In this document: positions 20,316 to 32,147 of the stretch, in pieces
Position numbering within the stretch: position 1 is the first letter of the stretch
Layout: the number at the start of each line of letters is the position of its first letter
Source: Notospermus geniculatus
Taxonomy: Eukaryota; Nemertea; Pilidiophora; Heteronemertea; Lineidae
Assembly: GCA_002633025.1 (NCBI GenBank)
Contig: NMRB01000270.1
Span: 102,958 to 166,957 of the forward strand
Length of the DNA: 64,000 bases
Reading direction: 5' to 3'
The notes under the pieces: generated by a model
Seen by the model: the letters and a program-made list of their open reading frames with translations, nothing else
Databases searched by the model: none
What the model was told of the DNA's origin: nothing
Position numbers and translations under genes: made by a program

Positions 20316-23300
20316 CTATTGCGAGTCTTTAAAGTTCATACTTTCTGCATAGGCAGGGTTCCTAAAGGTGCTCGAAGGTTCCTTGTACAGCGGGTTCCCT
20401 TCCTGGAAGATAAACAGACACGTGATATTACGTGTACGTACTGTAAACTCGGGTAACAGCCGCCATATCTTTCTAGATGGCAGCACCGTTTAGTACAGTG
20501 CTGCCATCTAGCCTGCCGCAGCGGCCACATGACGAGTTCACAGTAAATGTCATACGTAATATGACAAGAGATGTCATTCATGTGCAACAAAAAGGAGATG
20601 CTTGGATTGACCAATAAGTTCCTGAAGGTTCAAAATCGTTGCAATCGTTCGAATCGTCTCTAACTTTACATGAGCTATGCTTACCTCGTTCCACTTGGCG
20701 TTTTGCCGTTCACTCTCAAACTTGGCATACTCTCTCTTGTCGTATGTTGTGACCGCCACTTTCCATCCGATGAGCAACAACAAGCCAAGGACGAGGATGC
20801 TGCCGACTACACCCGATGATAGAGCAATCACATTTACTTTCTTGGAACAAGCTTAAAGAAAATAGGGGATGGTGAATGCCAACTTATGGACATCTGCATA
20901 AACGTATATGAGGCTCTGTTTTCTCGTGCGAGTTGCCTCTCAATTGGCTATTCACCAATGTTGGTGTCTTACAGCTTACGCTGAGACCAATAGGAGCAGT
21001 CAGCCGCGCATATTGCCAAAAGATGGCAGCAAAGTTCTAGCGGACCAATACACAAGTAAATCCACATGAGTGGTGCTCAATCAAGAATGAATGGGTCCGC
21101 TACATGCATTGACTTGGGCCGTAGTGACACCTATTGATCAACTCGCTGACAGCTCCTATTAAACAGACACACATGTACCAACCTTTCGTCCGTCGAGCCT
21201 TGATGGTCAAGTTACCATACATGTCGTATTCGTGTTGGAAGAAAGCCCGGCATCCATCATCATCAATGAAACTACAGATTTTACTTTCATCAGTTTCTGG
21301 AATAGATAAAAAGAAGAATGCTGATCACGACCGATGTCAACTTGTTGAAATGATCCATGCAATGAATGATCTGAAACTCCGCCCCTCCCCCTCCCCCTCC
21401 CCCTCCCCNNNNNNNNNNNNNNNNNNNNNNNNNNNNNNNNNNNNNNNNNNNNNNNNNNNNNNNNNNNNNNNNNNNNNNNNNNNNNNNNNNNNNNNNNNNN
21501 NNNNNNNNNNNNNNNNNNNNNNNNNNNNNNNNNNNNNNNNNNNNNNNNNNNNNNNNNNNNNNNNNNNNNNNNNNNNNNNNNNNNNNNNNNNNNNNNNNNN
21601 NNNNNNNNNNNNNNNNNNNNTGTGAAGTCAATCCCACTGGGAAAGACCCCGCAGCGAACATGAATTGGCAGTGTTCAGACTGTGTGTTCAGCATCCGATC
21701 TCAGGTAACTTGAACTTACCGTCCAACTCACTGACCACCTCAATCTTTAGACAGTCACTTTCGCATTTGGCTGTATCGTGAGGCCCTGTTTGGAACACAT
21801 GGCATTGAACACACGGCGTGTGGATGTCACAACCACGAGAATCGCAGGTCTGTGAAGGAGAAACAACGATGTGACTATGAAGAGAAGGTTTATACATATA
21901 CATATAGAAGAAGTTGCTTGCTAATTGCTACTCTTTCTGGAAGCATCTCAAATGCCATAATAGACAGGTGAGCTTTTTAACTTGGATGGCTGATTGGTGA
22001 CCAGCAAGTTACGTTGAGGAAGTAGGCCTACGGATACCTTACCAGACACTCGGAACATGTCGGTCCACTATACCCCGTCTCCAAAGCACATTCGCAGACT
22101 CCACATCGGCAGACCCCTCTGCCGTTACACACCAACTGAAAGAAAGATCGTAGCTAAACAACGCATACTTACGGTGGCCCATAGAGCTCATTGATGAAAA
22201 ATATTTACATTTGCAATTTTTTTTCAATTCGATAATTTTTTCTTGTGGTTTTTACAATTTTTGGAAGTTCCCACCGCGGTGAAAATATTACCACCGCGGT
22301 GAGAATATTTCCACCTCGGTGGAAATATTTCCACCGCGGTGAAAATTAATTTTCACCGCGAAAATTAATTTTCACCGCGGTGGAAATTAATTTTCACCGC
22401 GGTGGTAATTATTAATTATCACCGCGGTGGAAAATAATTTCCACTGCGGTGAAAATTAATTTTCACCGCGGTGGAAATATTTTCACCGCGGTGGGAACTT
22501 CCAAAAATTTTACAAACCCCCAAGAAAAAATTATCGAATTGAAAAAAAAATTGCAAATGTAAATATTTTTCATCAATGAGCTCTATGGGCCACCGTACAT
22601 ACTAGTATTTTGGAAGCAATTTCTGGGCAGTCTGCTGCGTGCATAAGTACATGTACTGCTTTGGCGACGTCGGATTCCATCTCAGAGGTTTGCTCAACTA
22701 ATGACGTCACGAGGCATGTCTTTCTCCCTCGATCAGCCTGGAATTTGTTTCGGCCTTCCTCCTCCAACTCACCCCATCTTCGCCGCTGATACAGGTGTCA
22801 ACATTCGTTGAACATTCACAGGCTGGTCCCTCGAATCCTGGGTGACACTGGCATTCACCACAGGCACACTTGCCTCTCTTTGGGCCTGAAAACGAGGTTT
22901 GAATCTGTAAAATCTGTAAAAATCTGTTACGGAGGGCTGTTTGGTTTTGCTGACGGGCAGCTCTACTCAGCCACAGCCATACTTACCCCCACATATCTCC
23001 TGGTTGTCCACAGCATATCTACACGAGAAGTCATCACATTGGCAAAACTCTCCTGAGTAGCGCTGGTTATTTTGTCCTTGGCCTCTGGCGTCGCATTGAC
23101 ATACCCCACACAAGCAGTCACCTCGACCATTGCAGACACTGGATGTATTGGTCCTGGAGGGGAAAATGTCCGGGGAAAGACGGTGAGATGAGGGCAGTCA
23201 TCAATCATATTTTACACTCATCACGCCAGGAAAAACTCTTGTCGGGATGTCATCTATCACGCCGTCGTTCGTCGATGCATTCAAAGATGCTCATAAAAGT

Positions 23301-26300
23301 CACATTCATTCTAACCAACGCCAACTCCTAGCTTTCTGGCTACATTGGCTGAATGTTTTAGTTTTTGTTGCTTATGTTACAGAGGAAAATTCCATATACA
23401 TGTACTTAAGTTGTTGTTAAGTACTTAAGTTGTTGTTGCTGATGTTACAGAGGAAGACACCATATAGGCCTACCAGTACCGGTACTTAAGTTGCTGTTCG
23501 TACAGGAGGGACCGATTCCACATACTTAAGTTGCTGTTAAGTACTTAAGTTATTGCTTATGAATTGTTGGTTATTGTTACTTTTGTTACAGTGGAGAACA
23601 CCAGCTTACTCTTTGCACAATTCGTTGTCGTTGTCGCCGTCGACCTGAGGGCCATCACACTCGCAGAACTTTCCACTCCTTCCCTCGTTGCATGAGCACT
23701 GTCCACAAGTAAATGAGCCATTGCCGGCGCTGCATTGGTCACTGTTGACAACCTACGAAATCAAGAGGTAACGATTCTTATAGGCCTACTCTTGACGGAG
23801 ACCCCCAGTCTAGTTTCACAGTTTGGCTCAATTGGTGAAGTGAAAAGCCTGAATATTGTTATGTGACATTGTAGACGTGAAAGCACCGTATTGCGTTTGT
23901 GCATTCCATAGATTGTACAGAAAGGATGCCGAGGAGTGTATAAAAAAGACATACCACTTGCTCAGGCCTCTCACAATCACATGAACATAATAAGTCGACT
24001 TGTATGTTGATGCCACCGGAAAGGCCGACAGGACGGATTGTCAAATTCCGAGAATGCAAAGCTTGGTCTTTTGGACAATCCTCCACAAGAAGAGTCACTT
24101 CGAATGTCACCTAGAACAGTCAAATTTAACATAAATGTATAGTAGTAAATGTGTCGATGCACTGCCTGCACTGTAAAGGCCTGAACCCACTGTCGCGTTT
24201 TCTCGTCGCGGTTTCATCACTGCCCGACAAATTCTTTGTTATATTCTCGGTCCGCTGCCTTTTAACAAAGCATTTTCTGCCGCTGCGTTTTCCCGCTGCG
24301 GGAAAACGCGTCAGTGGGTTCGGGCCTTAAAGCGATGTGGTCATCATTACCAATCTGTCGATGTTGAGGGAATCGCATGGTCCATAACCTGATTGTCACC
24401 TCCGAACTGATGGGACTTCGATCATGTCTAACAGTTTGTAAAACGGTTACTTACGTTCGAACCAATTTTCATGTTTTCACACTCATTCGTGTAGTTCATC
24501 TCCGAGCTGAAATGGAATTCTCAAGGTAGTTACGACTCCATGGGATTTAGCTCGGTAGTGAGGGATGTGTTGTCCTTTGATGCTGGGAGGGTGCATATAC
24601 GACAGGGGGAGAGTTCGAGAACGCTACTAGTTAGGACTCTTCTCCTCTAGATAAGGGATTTGAAGGACGCCAGGGAGGTTGAGATCAGCGCCGACTTATC
24701 ACGAATCCTTATACGACGTACGTATAGAATTCTGTACAACGAGGACAAATTTTGTGTACTTTTCGATCCGTATACCTATAGGATCCGTGACAAGTCGCTG
24801 ATCTCAACCTCCCTACTCATCGATGTAAACCAAGGTTACATCGTTCTAATAATGTTCTGATACAACTTCATTTTTACCCAAGATGGGGAACGGCCAGGTT
24901 GACATCAATTTTGGCAGTATGTAACATCTTACTTACCCAAAACACCTCGACTTGAAGGACACTTTGATCCCTTCTGCTCCCTCAGTTATCAACGTTACTT
25001 TTGAAGTTATTTTCTGCAACGAGTTCTGCTTGGTAAATGACGGGGAAAGAAGCTTTTGGCTACAAACTAAGAAACTCACTTTCGGTTATAACGTAACTTT
25101 CATTGGTGACTTCATGTATTCGCCAAAGAAACGTAACGGTCCTCCAAGAGTTGTAGGCCTAAGCAGAAACGTAAAAAAGGTCAACAAATACGCCAATGAT
25201 ACCAAGTCTTGGGAAACAGATCTACCTACGTTGTAGTTGTCCTGGACCAAGTCGACAATGTTCGAGGAGTCCCTGGCCAGCTCTCCAGTTACAGACCCCT
25301 CGATTAAAGCACTGAGTCTTTTGTACAGTTCTAATCTGTAATATGTGATGGCGAAGATGACGTTGACTTTGTTTTGGTGGATGGCGGCGGATAGCTGTCC
25401 AATGGAAGGGTAGTCCTGGGGATAGAAAGATTGAGATTTTCAAATCAAGCCCCTGCTGGAGAGGCGATCGAGGCCCTGATGTTCTCAGGATGCTGTACCA
25501 TGGGCGAAGGGGTCAAGCAGGCGCGGATCCAAGGGGGGCGCACCCGGCGCACGCCCCCCCTTTCGGCCGACAAATCTTTAAAATTGACCGTGAAATTATG
25601 CAATTTGGAGCAAGTCATTGAAATTGACCGGATATTTCAATGTATCTAGCACGGTGCGCCCCCTCTTTCCCGAAATCCTGGATCCGTCCCTGTCAAGTCA
25701 CACGTGATATCGGCAGTAGTTTACTCACCATCAAGGCGCTCTCAGTGTAATACCCCGTCTTATCAAGGTGACATTTCCCATCGTTTGGGGTGACAACTCC
25801 AGCCAACTGCGAGAAATAAAGTAAAGATGTACACTAGGCCTAACAAAAGCACTGCCTTCTGTGGCCATCCTCCCACAGCAGGGGTTTTTACCTCGCTCCT
25901 CTTCATCCACTCACACAAACTTTGTGTGCGAGTGCATGAAGAAGAGGAACGAGACCAAAGCCCTGCTGTGGGAGGATGTCTGTGGCAGTCTACTCAAGAT
26001 GACAGTACAGGAACACCAAGGAAAAACGTGCACATCTAGACAATTTGGGTGTGTGAATGTACGAAACTTCTAGAGCACCATGTTGCTCCTCTGAACTGAA
26101 TCATACCTTCCCGTCACCAGCCATATGCCAAAGTTCATCACTGGAAAACACCAACATTTTCCTCGCCTCTTCTCGCCATCCGATGTCCTGCGATGAAAAG
26201 GAATGAAATGGAACCGTGTTCTGCCGACAAGCACTTAGATCTCAAATCGATAGTGAAAGAGGGCCAAAACAGGCGGACAAGGTTCTGAAATCTTACCTCG

Positions 26301-29300
26301 CATACGACTGCCTGCATCAAGGCATCAAAACCACCCTCTGGACTGTCTAAGTTGGGAGACACCTTCGCAGCTTCAACTTGGGTCTGTCGATAGAAAAGTA
26401 CAAACTCCTTTAGCTTCAGTTCAAAATGAATTAGAACGGATCACTTTTTAGTTGACATCTACGCGCAGCAATTCAGTGTGGTCATACATGCGTTCACATC
26501 ATAACTGCTGTCAATGCTTACCGCAAAAAGAGTGGTGTTCTCTGTCAAAGAAAGATGATTCCGGAAACCGTAGGGCTCGACGCAGGGGGTCTTTTTACAG
26601 GAGGCGGTGGACTTTAAGCTGGCAATAAAGAAAGCAATAATGATTGATAAGAGGGACTTGAAATCATCAACAAATTTGAATAAAGTATCTTATGAAGTGA
26701 ATGACTGATGGACGACTGGACTATTTCGGTGAGNCCTGGCATCTGAGAGCAAAAAACTCTGCCAAAAATAGGGGGCGTGCGCCCCCCCCCCCGGATCCGA
26801 CCCTGCAAAAGGCACCTTTGCGGGTCGACTTTGCTATGGGCAGATGGGTGAAGTCAAACATTACGGACGTAGTAATACTGGACTGAATTGGCAGTAGTTT
26901 ACAATAATTACTCACCATCAAGGCGCTCTCAGTGTAATACCCCGTCTTATCAAGGTGACATTTCCCATCGTTTGGGGTGACAACTCCAGCCAACTGCGAG
27001 GAATAAAGTAAGATGTACACTAGGCCTAACAACAGCACTGCCTTCTGTGGCCATCCTCCCACAGCAGGGGTTTTTACCTCGCTCCTCTTCATCCACTCAC
27101 ACAAACTTTGTGTGCGAGTGCATGAAGAAGAGGAACGAGACCAAAGCCCTGCTGTGGGAGGATGTCTGTGGCAGTCTACTCAAGATGACAGTACAGGAAC
27201 ACCAAGGAAAAACGTGCACATCTAGACAATTTGGGTGTGTGAATGTACGAAACTTCTAGAGCACCATGTTGCTCCTCTGAACTGAATCATACCTTCCCGT
27301 CACCAGCCATATGCCAAAGTTCATCACTGGAAAACACCAACATTTTCCTCGCCTCTTCTCGCCATCCGATGTCCTGCGATGAAAAGGAATGAAATGGAAC
27401 CGTGTTCTGCCGACAAGCACTTAGATCTCAAATCGATAGTGAAAGAGGGCCAAAACAGGCGGACAAGGTTCTGAAATCTTACCTCGCATACGACTGCCTG
27501 CATCAAGGCATCAAAACCACCCTCTGGACTGTCTAAGTTGGGAGACACCTTCGCAGCTTCAACTTGGGTCTGTCGATAGAAAAGTACAAACTCCTTTAGC
27601 TTCAGTTCAAAATGAATTAGAACGGATCACTTTTTAGTTGACATCTACGCGCAGCAATTCAGTGTGGTCATACATGCGTTCACATCATAACTGCTGTCAA
27701 TGCTTACCGCAAAAAGAGTGGTGTTCTCTGTCAAAGAAAGATGATTCCGGAAACCGTAGGGCTCGACGCAGGGGGTCTTTTTACAGGAGGCGGTGGACTT
27801 TAAGCTGGCAATAAAGAAAGCAATAATGATTGATAAGAGGGACTTGAAATCATCAACAAATTTGAATAAAGTATCTTATGAAGTGAATGACTGATGGACG
27901 ACTGGACTATTTCGGTGAGAATACGCACTATTTTCGGTGAGAATGCGCACAGTAGTATTAAGGAGTTGATGTGCGAAATGCGCGGATGACAATAACCATC
28001 GTTGTGGTCTTTTTTATGAAGCGCCAAGCGCTGACAATGACAACATACAAATTTGGAACGTCGCTGTTGAATGGAGCCAACCGCTTGTCGATGAATGATC
28101 CAAAACCAAGGCGGAAGTTTTTCGTGATCCCTGACATCTTTTGCGCTGAAAGAGACGTATCAAAATCAAAAGTCGATGATTCACACCAATGGTGTATTAA
28201 CCTTGCATGATGACGCCCACGCTTTCTAATTTTATTTTTTCTTATTTCAAATTCCGAAAAATGGACATCGTGAAATGTCAAAAATCTGTTTACCAAGTAA
28301 GGTCCCGAGTGCAGCTAAGTTTTGTTTGTCATCAGACATCGACATTGAGAGGTCCATAAGGTAGTACAAGTCGGTCGGGTAGTTGTTGGCTTCACGATAG
28401 GTTATAGAAAACGTCAAAGGCTTTTCTGTAGAAAGAAACCAATAGATTTAATATGTACAGAGAGTTTGTACCACTTTCAGTATAAATTGTACTTTTATAG
28501 CGTCATCTAACGTACAGGATGTCCGTGTAAGATATCTAGCCAAAATCTCACAACGAAATAGAGAATTACGACGAGTCTAAAGCCAGAAGTCAAGTAGGCG
28601 TATGGTTTTCGGCGGCATCTTCTAATCCGCTAGGCCTATTTGACTTCATTTGTATTGCTGAACCTTGCATGACTGTGTAGATTCATATTTTTCTTGTCAA
28701 TCCTCCAATCTACACCAACATTTCCGAATTGCTTACTTGGTCTGATCTTCAGATGCAGTGACTGAGGTGACAGCAGTATCAATGTGTTGTTCACATCACC
28801 ATCACGGACCTCCTCATCCTAAATTTGGGGGGAAAGAGGTACCAAATTAAAGCGTTACTTAGACCTGAATCACAATGAAATAATCAGCCAGAAGTGGTTA
28901 CGTAGATGCTCAGTTGTGCAGTTCACCGTCAATTTTAAACCTACATGTACTTTACAATCTACATTGTTGCGAATATTCTTTGAGATTTTTCAACAACATA
29001 ATCCGCCTTTTCAGCTTATGATACGTTACTTTGTGTCTTGAAGATCGATACAAAGTTTTCAGCATGACACATAGGCCTACCCATATGAAAAAAAACTGTA
29101 GGCCTACATACTTTTTCAACAACTTCTTGATAAAAATTGCTGCTCTGTATGAAGAATGGCCAAGTCTTTGATCACATGGCCACTTGACCTGTTTGGAATA
29201 TGCGGAAGCTGAGTAGGAAATAGACATTTTTTTCCGTTTCCCGCTGTTAATATAGAAATGGCGCGACATGCATTGGAAGATGATTTGCTCTCCACTTGAA

Positions 29301-30475
29301 CCCAGAAGTTCAACCCTGACCTGACACCTCCGCAAACAAGAAATATCATGTTTTACCACGCCCTGTGTCATATTACGGCAACGGACGACTATATTTTCAA
29401 AAAATCTAGGATTGACGTAGACTGGTTGCTGCTCCACTCCCGCCAGAACCAGTCTGGGATTGTCGCCAAATGTCATCCTCGATTCAGCTCTGCGCCGTTG
29501 GTTGCAGTCCATCACTGCACAGCATTACGTGCATCAAACCTCTCAATGCCTTACCAACAAATCACTGGTTGCAGATGCTGCAGCTCCTTTACATTATTCT
29601 CAACAGAAAATACGTGGATAATAGAGTGGCTTAACAACCGCCTTAATGAGTAGGCCTAAGCTACACTGGGGATGGATTACTAACTTTATGATCGGATTAT
29701 TTCAAATACTGGCGCTACACACTGACTATTATTTGTAAACAAAGATAGATATGGAAGAGGCTACTGTTTATGAATGGACCCAGAAAATGCAGATGCTACT
29801 TCTAGCAACCGTTTACAACATATGTGCCTACTTGTATACAAATAAAGCTACATCATCAATATTGTATTACAGGGTGCTTCAGAAGAATCTTCCGCCCTGG
29901 TGGGGGGATGGTTTTTCCTATTCCTGAAGGGAATTACATGCAGGCCTACATACATGCAATTAGATAAAATCTCTCAGGAAATACTGATCGTGACAAACAA
30001 ATTAATGATTAAAACTGTTGTTTCCGATCAAGACGTCTTTTGTGGAAATGTGGCCCTGTTAATATGGAGGAATTTAACTAGACTCCTCCTGACCAATCTT
30101 ATGGTTGGCATGGTTACATGCAAGTCCCGTTGTCTCTTCTGGTCATCCATGCCATTCTGACTCAACAATCTCACCATGCTGGATCTACATCAGTCGATAA
30201 CCTACCTCTAAGATGTTGATTTGATGATCGGGTGCGATGACGTCAGACACGGGACACCCAGCCGACACCAGACTCTCATTCGTGTCACACCGGTAATGGT
30301 TAAAAGGTGGCGAGTCAAATCCTGGTAGTTGACACCACGCGCAATGCGGTGCCGCAGCGATACACATGCCGCATGATGTCTGATATGAACAAAAGACGTC
30401 AGAAACCGCGGTTGCGTGAGACAAGAACATGAATGCGATGACAAGGAATGCTGCCTGGGATGCGAGCTCGGCCAT
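20316..30475 (-). CDS. Integrin beta subunit, complete, 20 exons in one in-frame model (802 residues)
   Basis: Exons on the minus strand: 30475-30206, 28818-28737, 28425-28294, 28145-28049, 27804-27708, 27569-27483, 27373-27293, 26993-26916, 25415-25230, 25013-24937, 24506-24455, 24110-23955, 23752-23610, 23153-22987, 22885-22773, 22135-22043, 21849-21720, 21296-21183, 20851-20685, 20402-20316. The total is 2409 bases and every phase matches. The order is: signal peptide; cysteine-rich PSI domain; beta-I domain with MIDAS DLYYLMDLSMSMSDD, FRLGFGSFIDK and NLDSPEGGFDALMQ; hybrid domain; four cysteine-rich I-EGF modules; beta-tail domain (CSFIDDDGCRAFFQ); one TM helix; and a cytoplasmic tail with YDKREYAKFESER, NPLY and NPAY. 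Family knowledge: it pairs with an alpha subunit, binds matrix or counter-receptors through the MIDAS metal, and the NPxY motifs bind talin and kindlin. A second copy of exons 5-8 lies at 26618-25729. Which beta class it belongs to needs a tree. Confidence 0.93.
20990..21160. mobile_element. MITE with TAGGAGC..GTCAGC ends, copy 1
   Basis: The ends TAGGAGCAGTCAGC and GCTGACAGCTCCTA form an inverted repeat of about 13 bases. An inverted homologue of the whole element, including TTGATCAACTC and GCGGACCAATAC-type segments, lies at 38138-38313. It sits in the integrin intron between the beta-tail exon and the TM exon. Confidence 0.7.
21383..21620. other. CTCCCC microsatellite running into an assembly gap
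   Basis: A (CTCCCC)n run starts at 21383 and enters a gap of 212 N (21409-21620). It is located in an integrin intron between exons 21849-21720 and 21296-21183, so no coding sequence appears to be lost. Confidence 0.85.
22170..22595. mobile_element. Large palindromic element with an array of CCACCGCGGTGG palindromes
   Basis: The outer arms of about 95 bases (CGGTGGCCCATAGAGCTCAT and onward, through ATTTACATTTGCAATTT to TTGGAAGTTCCCACC) are near-perfect inverted repeats, flanked by TA (22168-22169 and 22596-22597). The core (about 22270-22495) holds eleven palindromic units built on CCACCGCGGTGG at a spacing of roughly 20-23 bases. They are separated by AATATTT or AAAATTAATTTT, which are themselves palindromic. 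The element sits in an integrin intron. It is a MITE by its ends. The core structure is unusual. Confidence 0.85.
23355..23590. repeat. Imperfect tandem repeat in an integrin intron
   Basis: Units containing TACTTAAGTTGTTGTTAAG and GATGTTACAGAGGAA recur about three times. The repeated TTACAG words mimic splice acceptors but lie outside the exons that keep the integrin frame. Confidence 0.55.
24176..24328. mobile_element. MITE with AAGGCC..ACCCACTG ends
   Basis: The left end AAGGCCTGAACCCACTG and the right end CAGTGGGTTCGGGCCTT pair, followed inward by CGCGTTTTC against GAAAACGCG. It is about 153 bp, non-coding, in the integrin intron between exons 24506-24455 and 24110-23955. Confidence 0.65.
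24672..24815. mobile_element. Foldback element with AGGGAGGTTGAGATCAGCG ends
   Basis: The left AGGGAGGTTGAGATCAGCG and the right CGCTGATCTCAACCTCCCT are exact inverted repeats. The pairing continues inward with CGACTT and TCACG words. It lies in the integrin intron between exons 25013-24937 and 24506-24455. Confidence 0.7.
25518..25692. mobile_element. hAT-like MITE with CAGG..GGATCC ends
   Basis: The ends CAGGCGCGGATCC and GGATCCGTCCCTG are imperfect inverted repeats, with TCAAG directly repeated on both sides (25513-25517 and 25693-25697). CAGGG..GGATCC termini are common for hAT-type elements, but the direct repeat seen here is five bases, not the eight usual for hAT. Inner GGGCGCACC / GGTGCGCCCC words pair. 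A truncated relative is at about 26745-26805. Confidence 0.55.
25712..27900. repeat. Tandem segmental duplication of about 1.19 kb inside the integrin gene
   Basis: The block 25712-26733 recurs at about 26891-27920 with an offset of 1186-1187 bases. It contains four coding exons (26618-26522, 26383-26297, 26187-26107, 25806-25729) whose coding sequences are identical to the other copy as far as I can read. Differences are confined to a few intronic bases (GAGAAATAAAGTAAAG against GAGGAATAAAGTAAG). Each copy includes an intronic foldback of about 115 bases (25864-25978 and 27050-27164; arms GCCATCCTCCCACAGCAGGG). The copies are joined by a transposon fragment and an ambiguous base at 26734. 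An exon cassette of 343 bases is not a multiple of three, so both copies cannot be read in one message. Confidence 0.85.
28819..30205. other. First intron of the integrin gene
   Basis: Apart from a long open frame on the minus strand (28952-29515) that matches nothing I recognise and has no support from integrin phase, I see no exon. The intron separates the signal/PSI exon from the exon starting DEEVRDGDV. Confidence 0.5.
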
Positions 30476-31541
30476 TTTGAAGATGATCCAAGTGTTTGGT
30501 GCACAGATGAAAATCCGGTTTGGATGCGTTTCTCGAACGGACGCTCAGCGACTGATTATGATCTGAGTATCGTTTGTGCCAGGCAAACCTCTTCAGCCGC
30601 TATTGGTCGATTTCCCAATAAAGGATTTCAAGTTTACTTCAAGAAAACCGCGAAAAGATAAACATCTGACTGGTCAAAATCATGCTGTACTTTTTATGGC
30701 GTCTTCTTGGAGATGGCGCCGAACGATCAGGCCAAAACGGAATATCCTAGTAAACAAACAATTACAATCAACACTGGTTTCCGTCAATGCTGGATGCCTC
30801 CAAACAGTTTAGTATCCAGAACTATAAATCGCATGTACGGCATCGTAGTCGTCCCAAGTACGACGAAAAACTGCTTCGCCCACGAATTCCAGACTGTATC
30901 CAAACATGAATGTATCCAATACTATAACCACCAGTTTATAGGCCTACTGATCATGTCCCGACCACAACCAAAGAGGCCGTTGCTAACCAGCATGAGACTT
31001 CCTACTTCCTGTTTTATGTAAGAATATGAGGTCACCAGGCTTATGGACTTAACTCTTCCGGTTAATTAGAATAGTCCAGTAATTGAGTCATCTGTGCAAA
31101 CATTCTTAAGTAAACGCCTGAAATCTCACGAGAGCGTTAATTACTCCTCCTCATCCGATACCAATTCCCCGATAGATACGGACGTGTCGATCTGCGGATG
31201 GACCCGACAGGGGGTGGCGACGGAGAGTAGGATAATCAGTACGTGCAACAAAGGTATCTGCACATCCATTGTATTGTAACAATCGAAATCGGTAAATTTA
31301 TTGTAAAAAATCGCACTCTACGGCTAACGCGTGACATGACAATTAGCAGATTCCGGTTGTGGATATCATATTGCAGTTCGTGACGACGTAATATTGTACC
31401 ATTGATCTCTCATTGCATTCAGACTGGATGATGAGTGCCATCGAATAGTTATGTGCAAATCATTGATGTATGATGTGTTTGGCGAGTTAATTTTATTTAT
31501 TCAAACATTCGATCCTCTCCCCGGTTTTGTCTGGACCATTA

Positions 31542-31717
31542 CAGTGGAACCTCCGTATGGGGACACCTTTGGGACTGGCCATGCTGTCTTTAATTGAGAG
31601 TTGTTCGTCATAAAGAGGTTACAATGAGTAGAAATGACCAATTTGGGACTGATCTCTGGTGTCCTTAATAGAGAGGTGTCCTTCTGGCAGAGGTGTCCGC
31701 TAAGGGAGGTTCCACTA
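31542..31717. mobile_element. MITE with AGTGGAACCTCC ends
   Basis: The left end CAGTGGAACCTCCGTA and the right end AGGGAGGTTCCACT form inverted repeats that continue inward (GGGGACACCT against AGGTGTCCGC). Ends like these occur in short DNA elements of many invertebrates. It lies between the integrin gene and the two-PAN gene. Confidence 0.65.
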
Positions 31718-31984
31718 CATGTCAGTCCGACAAAACCACATCGACACTTTTGCAATAATGTTGTCGTGTCATTTACTCAATTGACAATCGGATGCAGACT
31801 TTTCATGGTTTAAATAAAAGTCGAAATCTCATCAATAATGCAGCATGAAGCGCGATGTGTGCTAATTAGCAGTTAACTCTGAAGTGTGTCATCTTCTGAA
31901 ATGGCCTGATTAGTCCTGAAGAGTTAATTAAACAAATATAGGTGTATGATACAATTTGAGTGTACGATGGATCAGGGAAAAACT

Positions 31985-32080
31985 CAGAAAGAAGAACTTT
32001 TCGGGAAGAGACGTGTATTTTTATATGTCATATAAACAAAAATACACAACTCTTCCCGAAAATTCTTCTCAGATCTAGAA
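31985..32080. repeat. Hairpin, long stem
   Basis: AGAAGAACTTTTCGGGAAGAG pairs with CTCTTCCCGAAAATTCTTCT with one mismatch, and an inner stem pairs GTGTATTTTT with AAAAATACAC. It lies just downstream (3') of the minus-strand gene ending at 32148, so it could fall in that transcript. Confidence 0.6.
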
Positions 32081-32147
32081 AGCATTAACCTGCAGTTTCA
32101 CTCTGGGCCAATTTGACCGTCGCTGCAGACTTCAGACCTCAGAATTC

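Noticed and set aside
21134-21694. Open frames across the second gap
   Set aside because: They run through 21409-21620 N and the CTCCCC repeat. Only the integrin exon 21296-21183 on the minus strand is real there.
22270-22495. CRISPR-like array of CCACCGCGGTGG units
   Set aside because: Spacers are repeats themselves (AATATTT, AAAATTAATTTT) and the array is inside a TA-flanked foldback element; the genome is animal.
25861-26073. 70-codon plus-strand frame (and its copy at 27047-27259) with several cysteines
   Set aside because: It lies in a foldback within an integrin intron on the other strand, and the two copies are one recent duplication, so their agreement is no evidence of coding.
28952-29515. 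187-codon frame on the minus strand in the first integrin intron
   Set aside because: No recognisable motif, no agreement with integrin reading phase, and the integrin protein is continuous without it.
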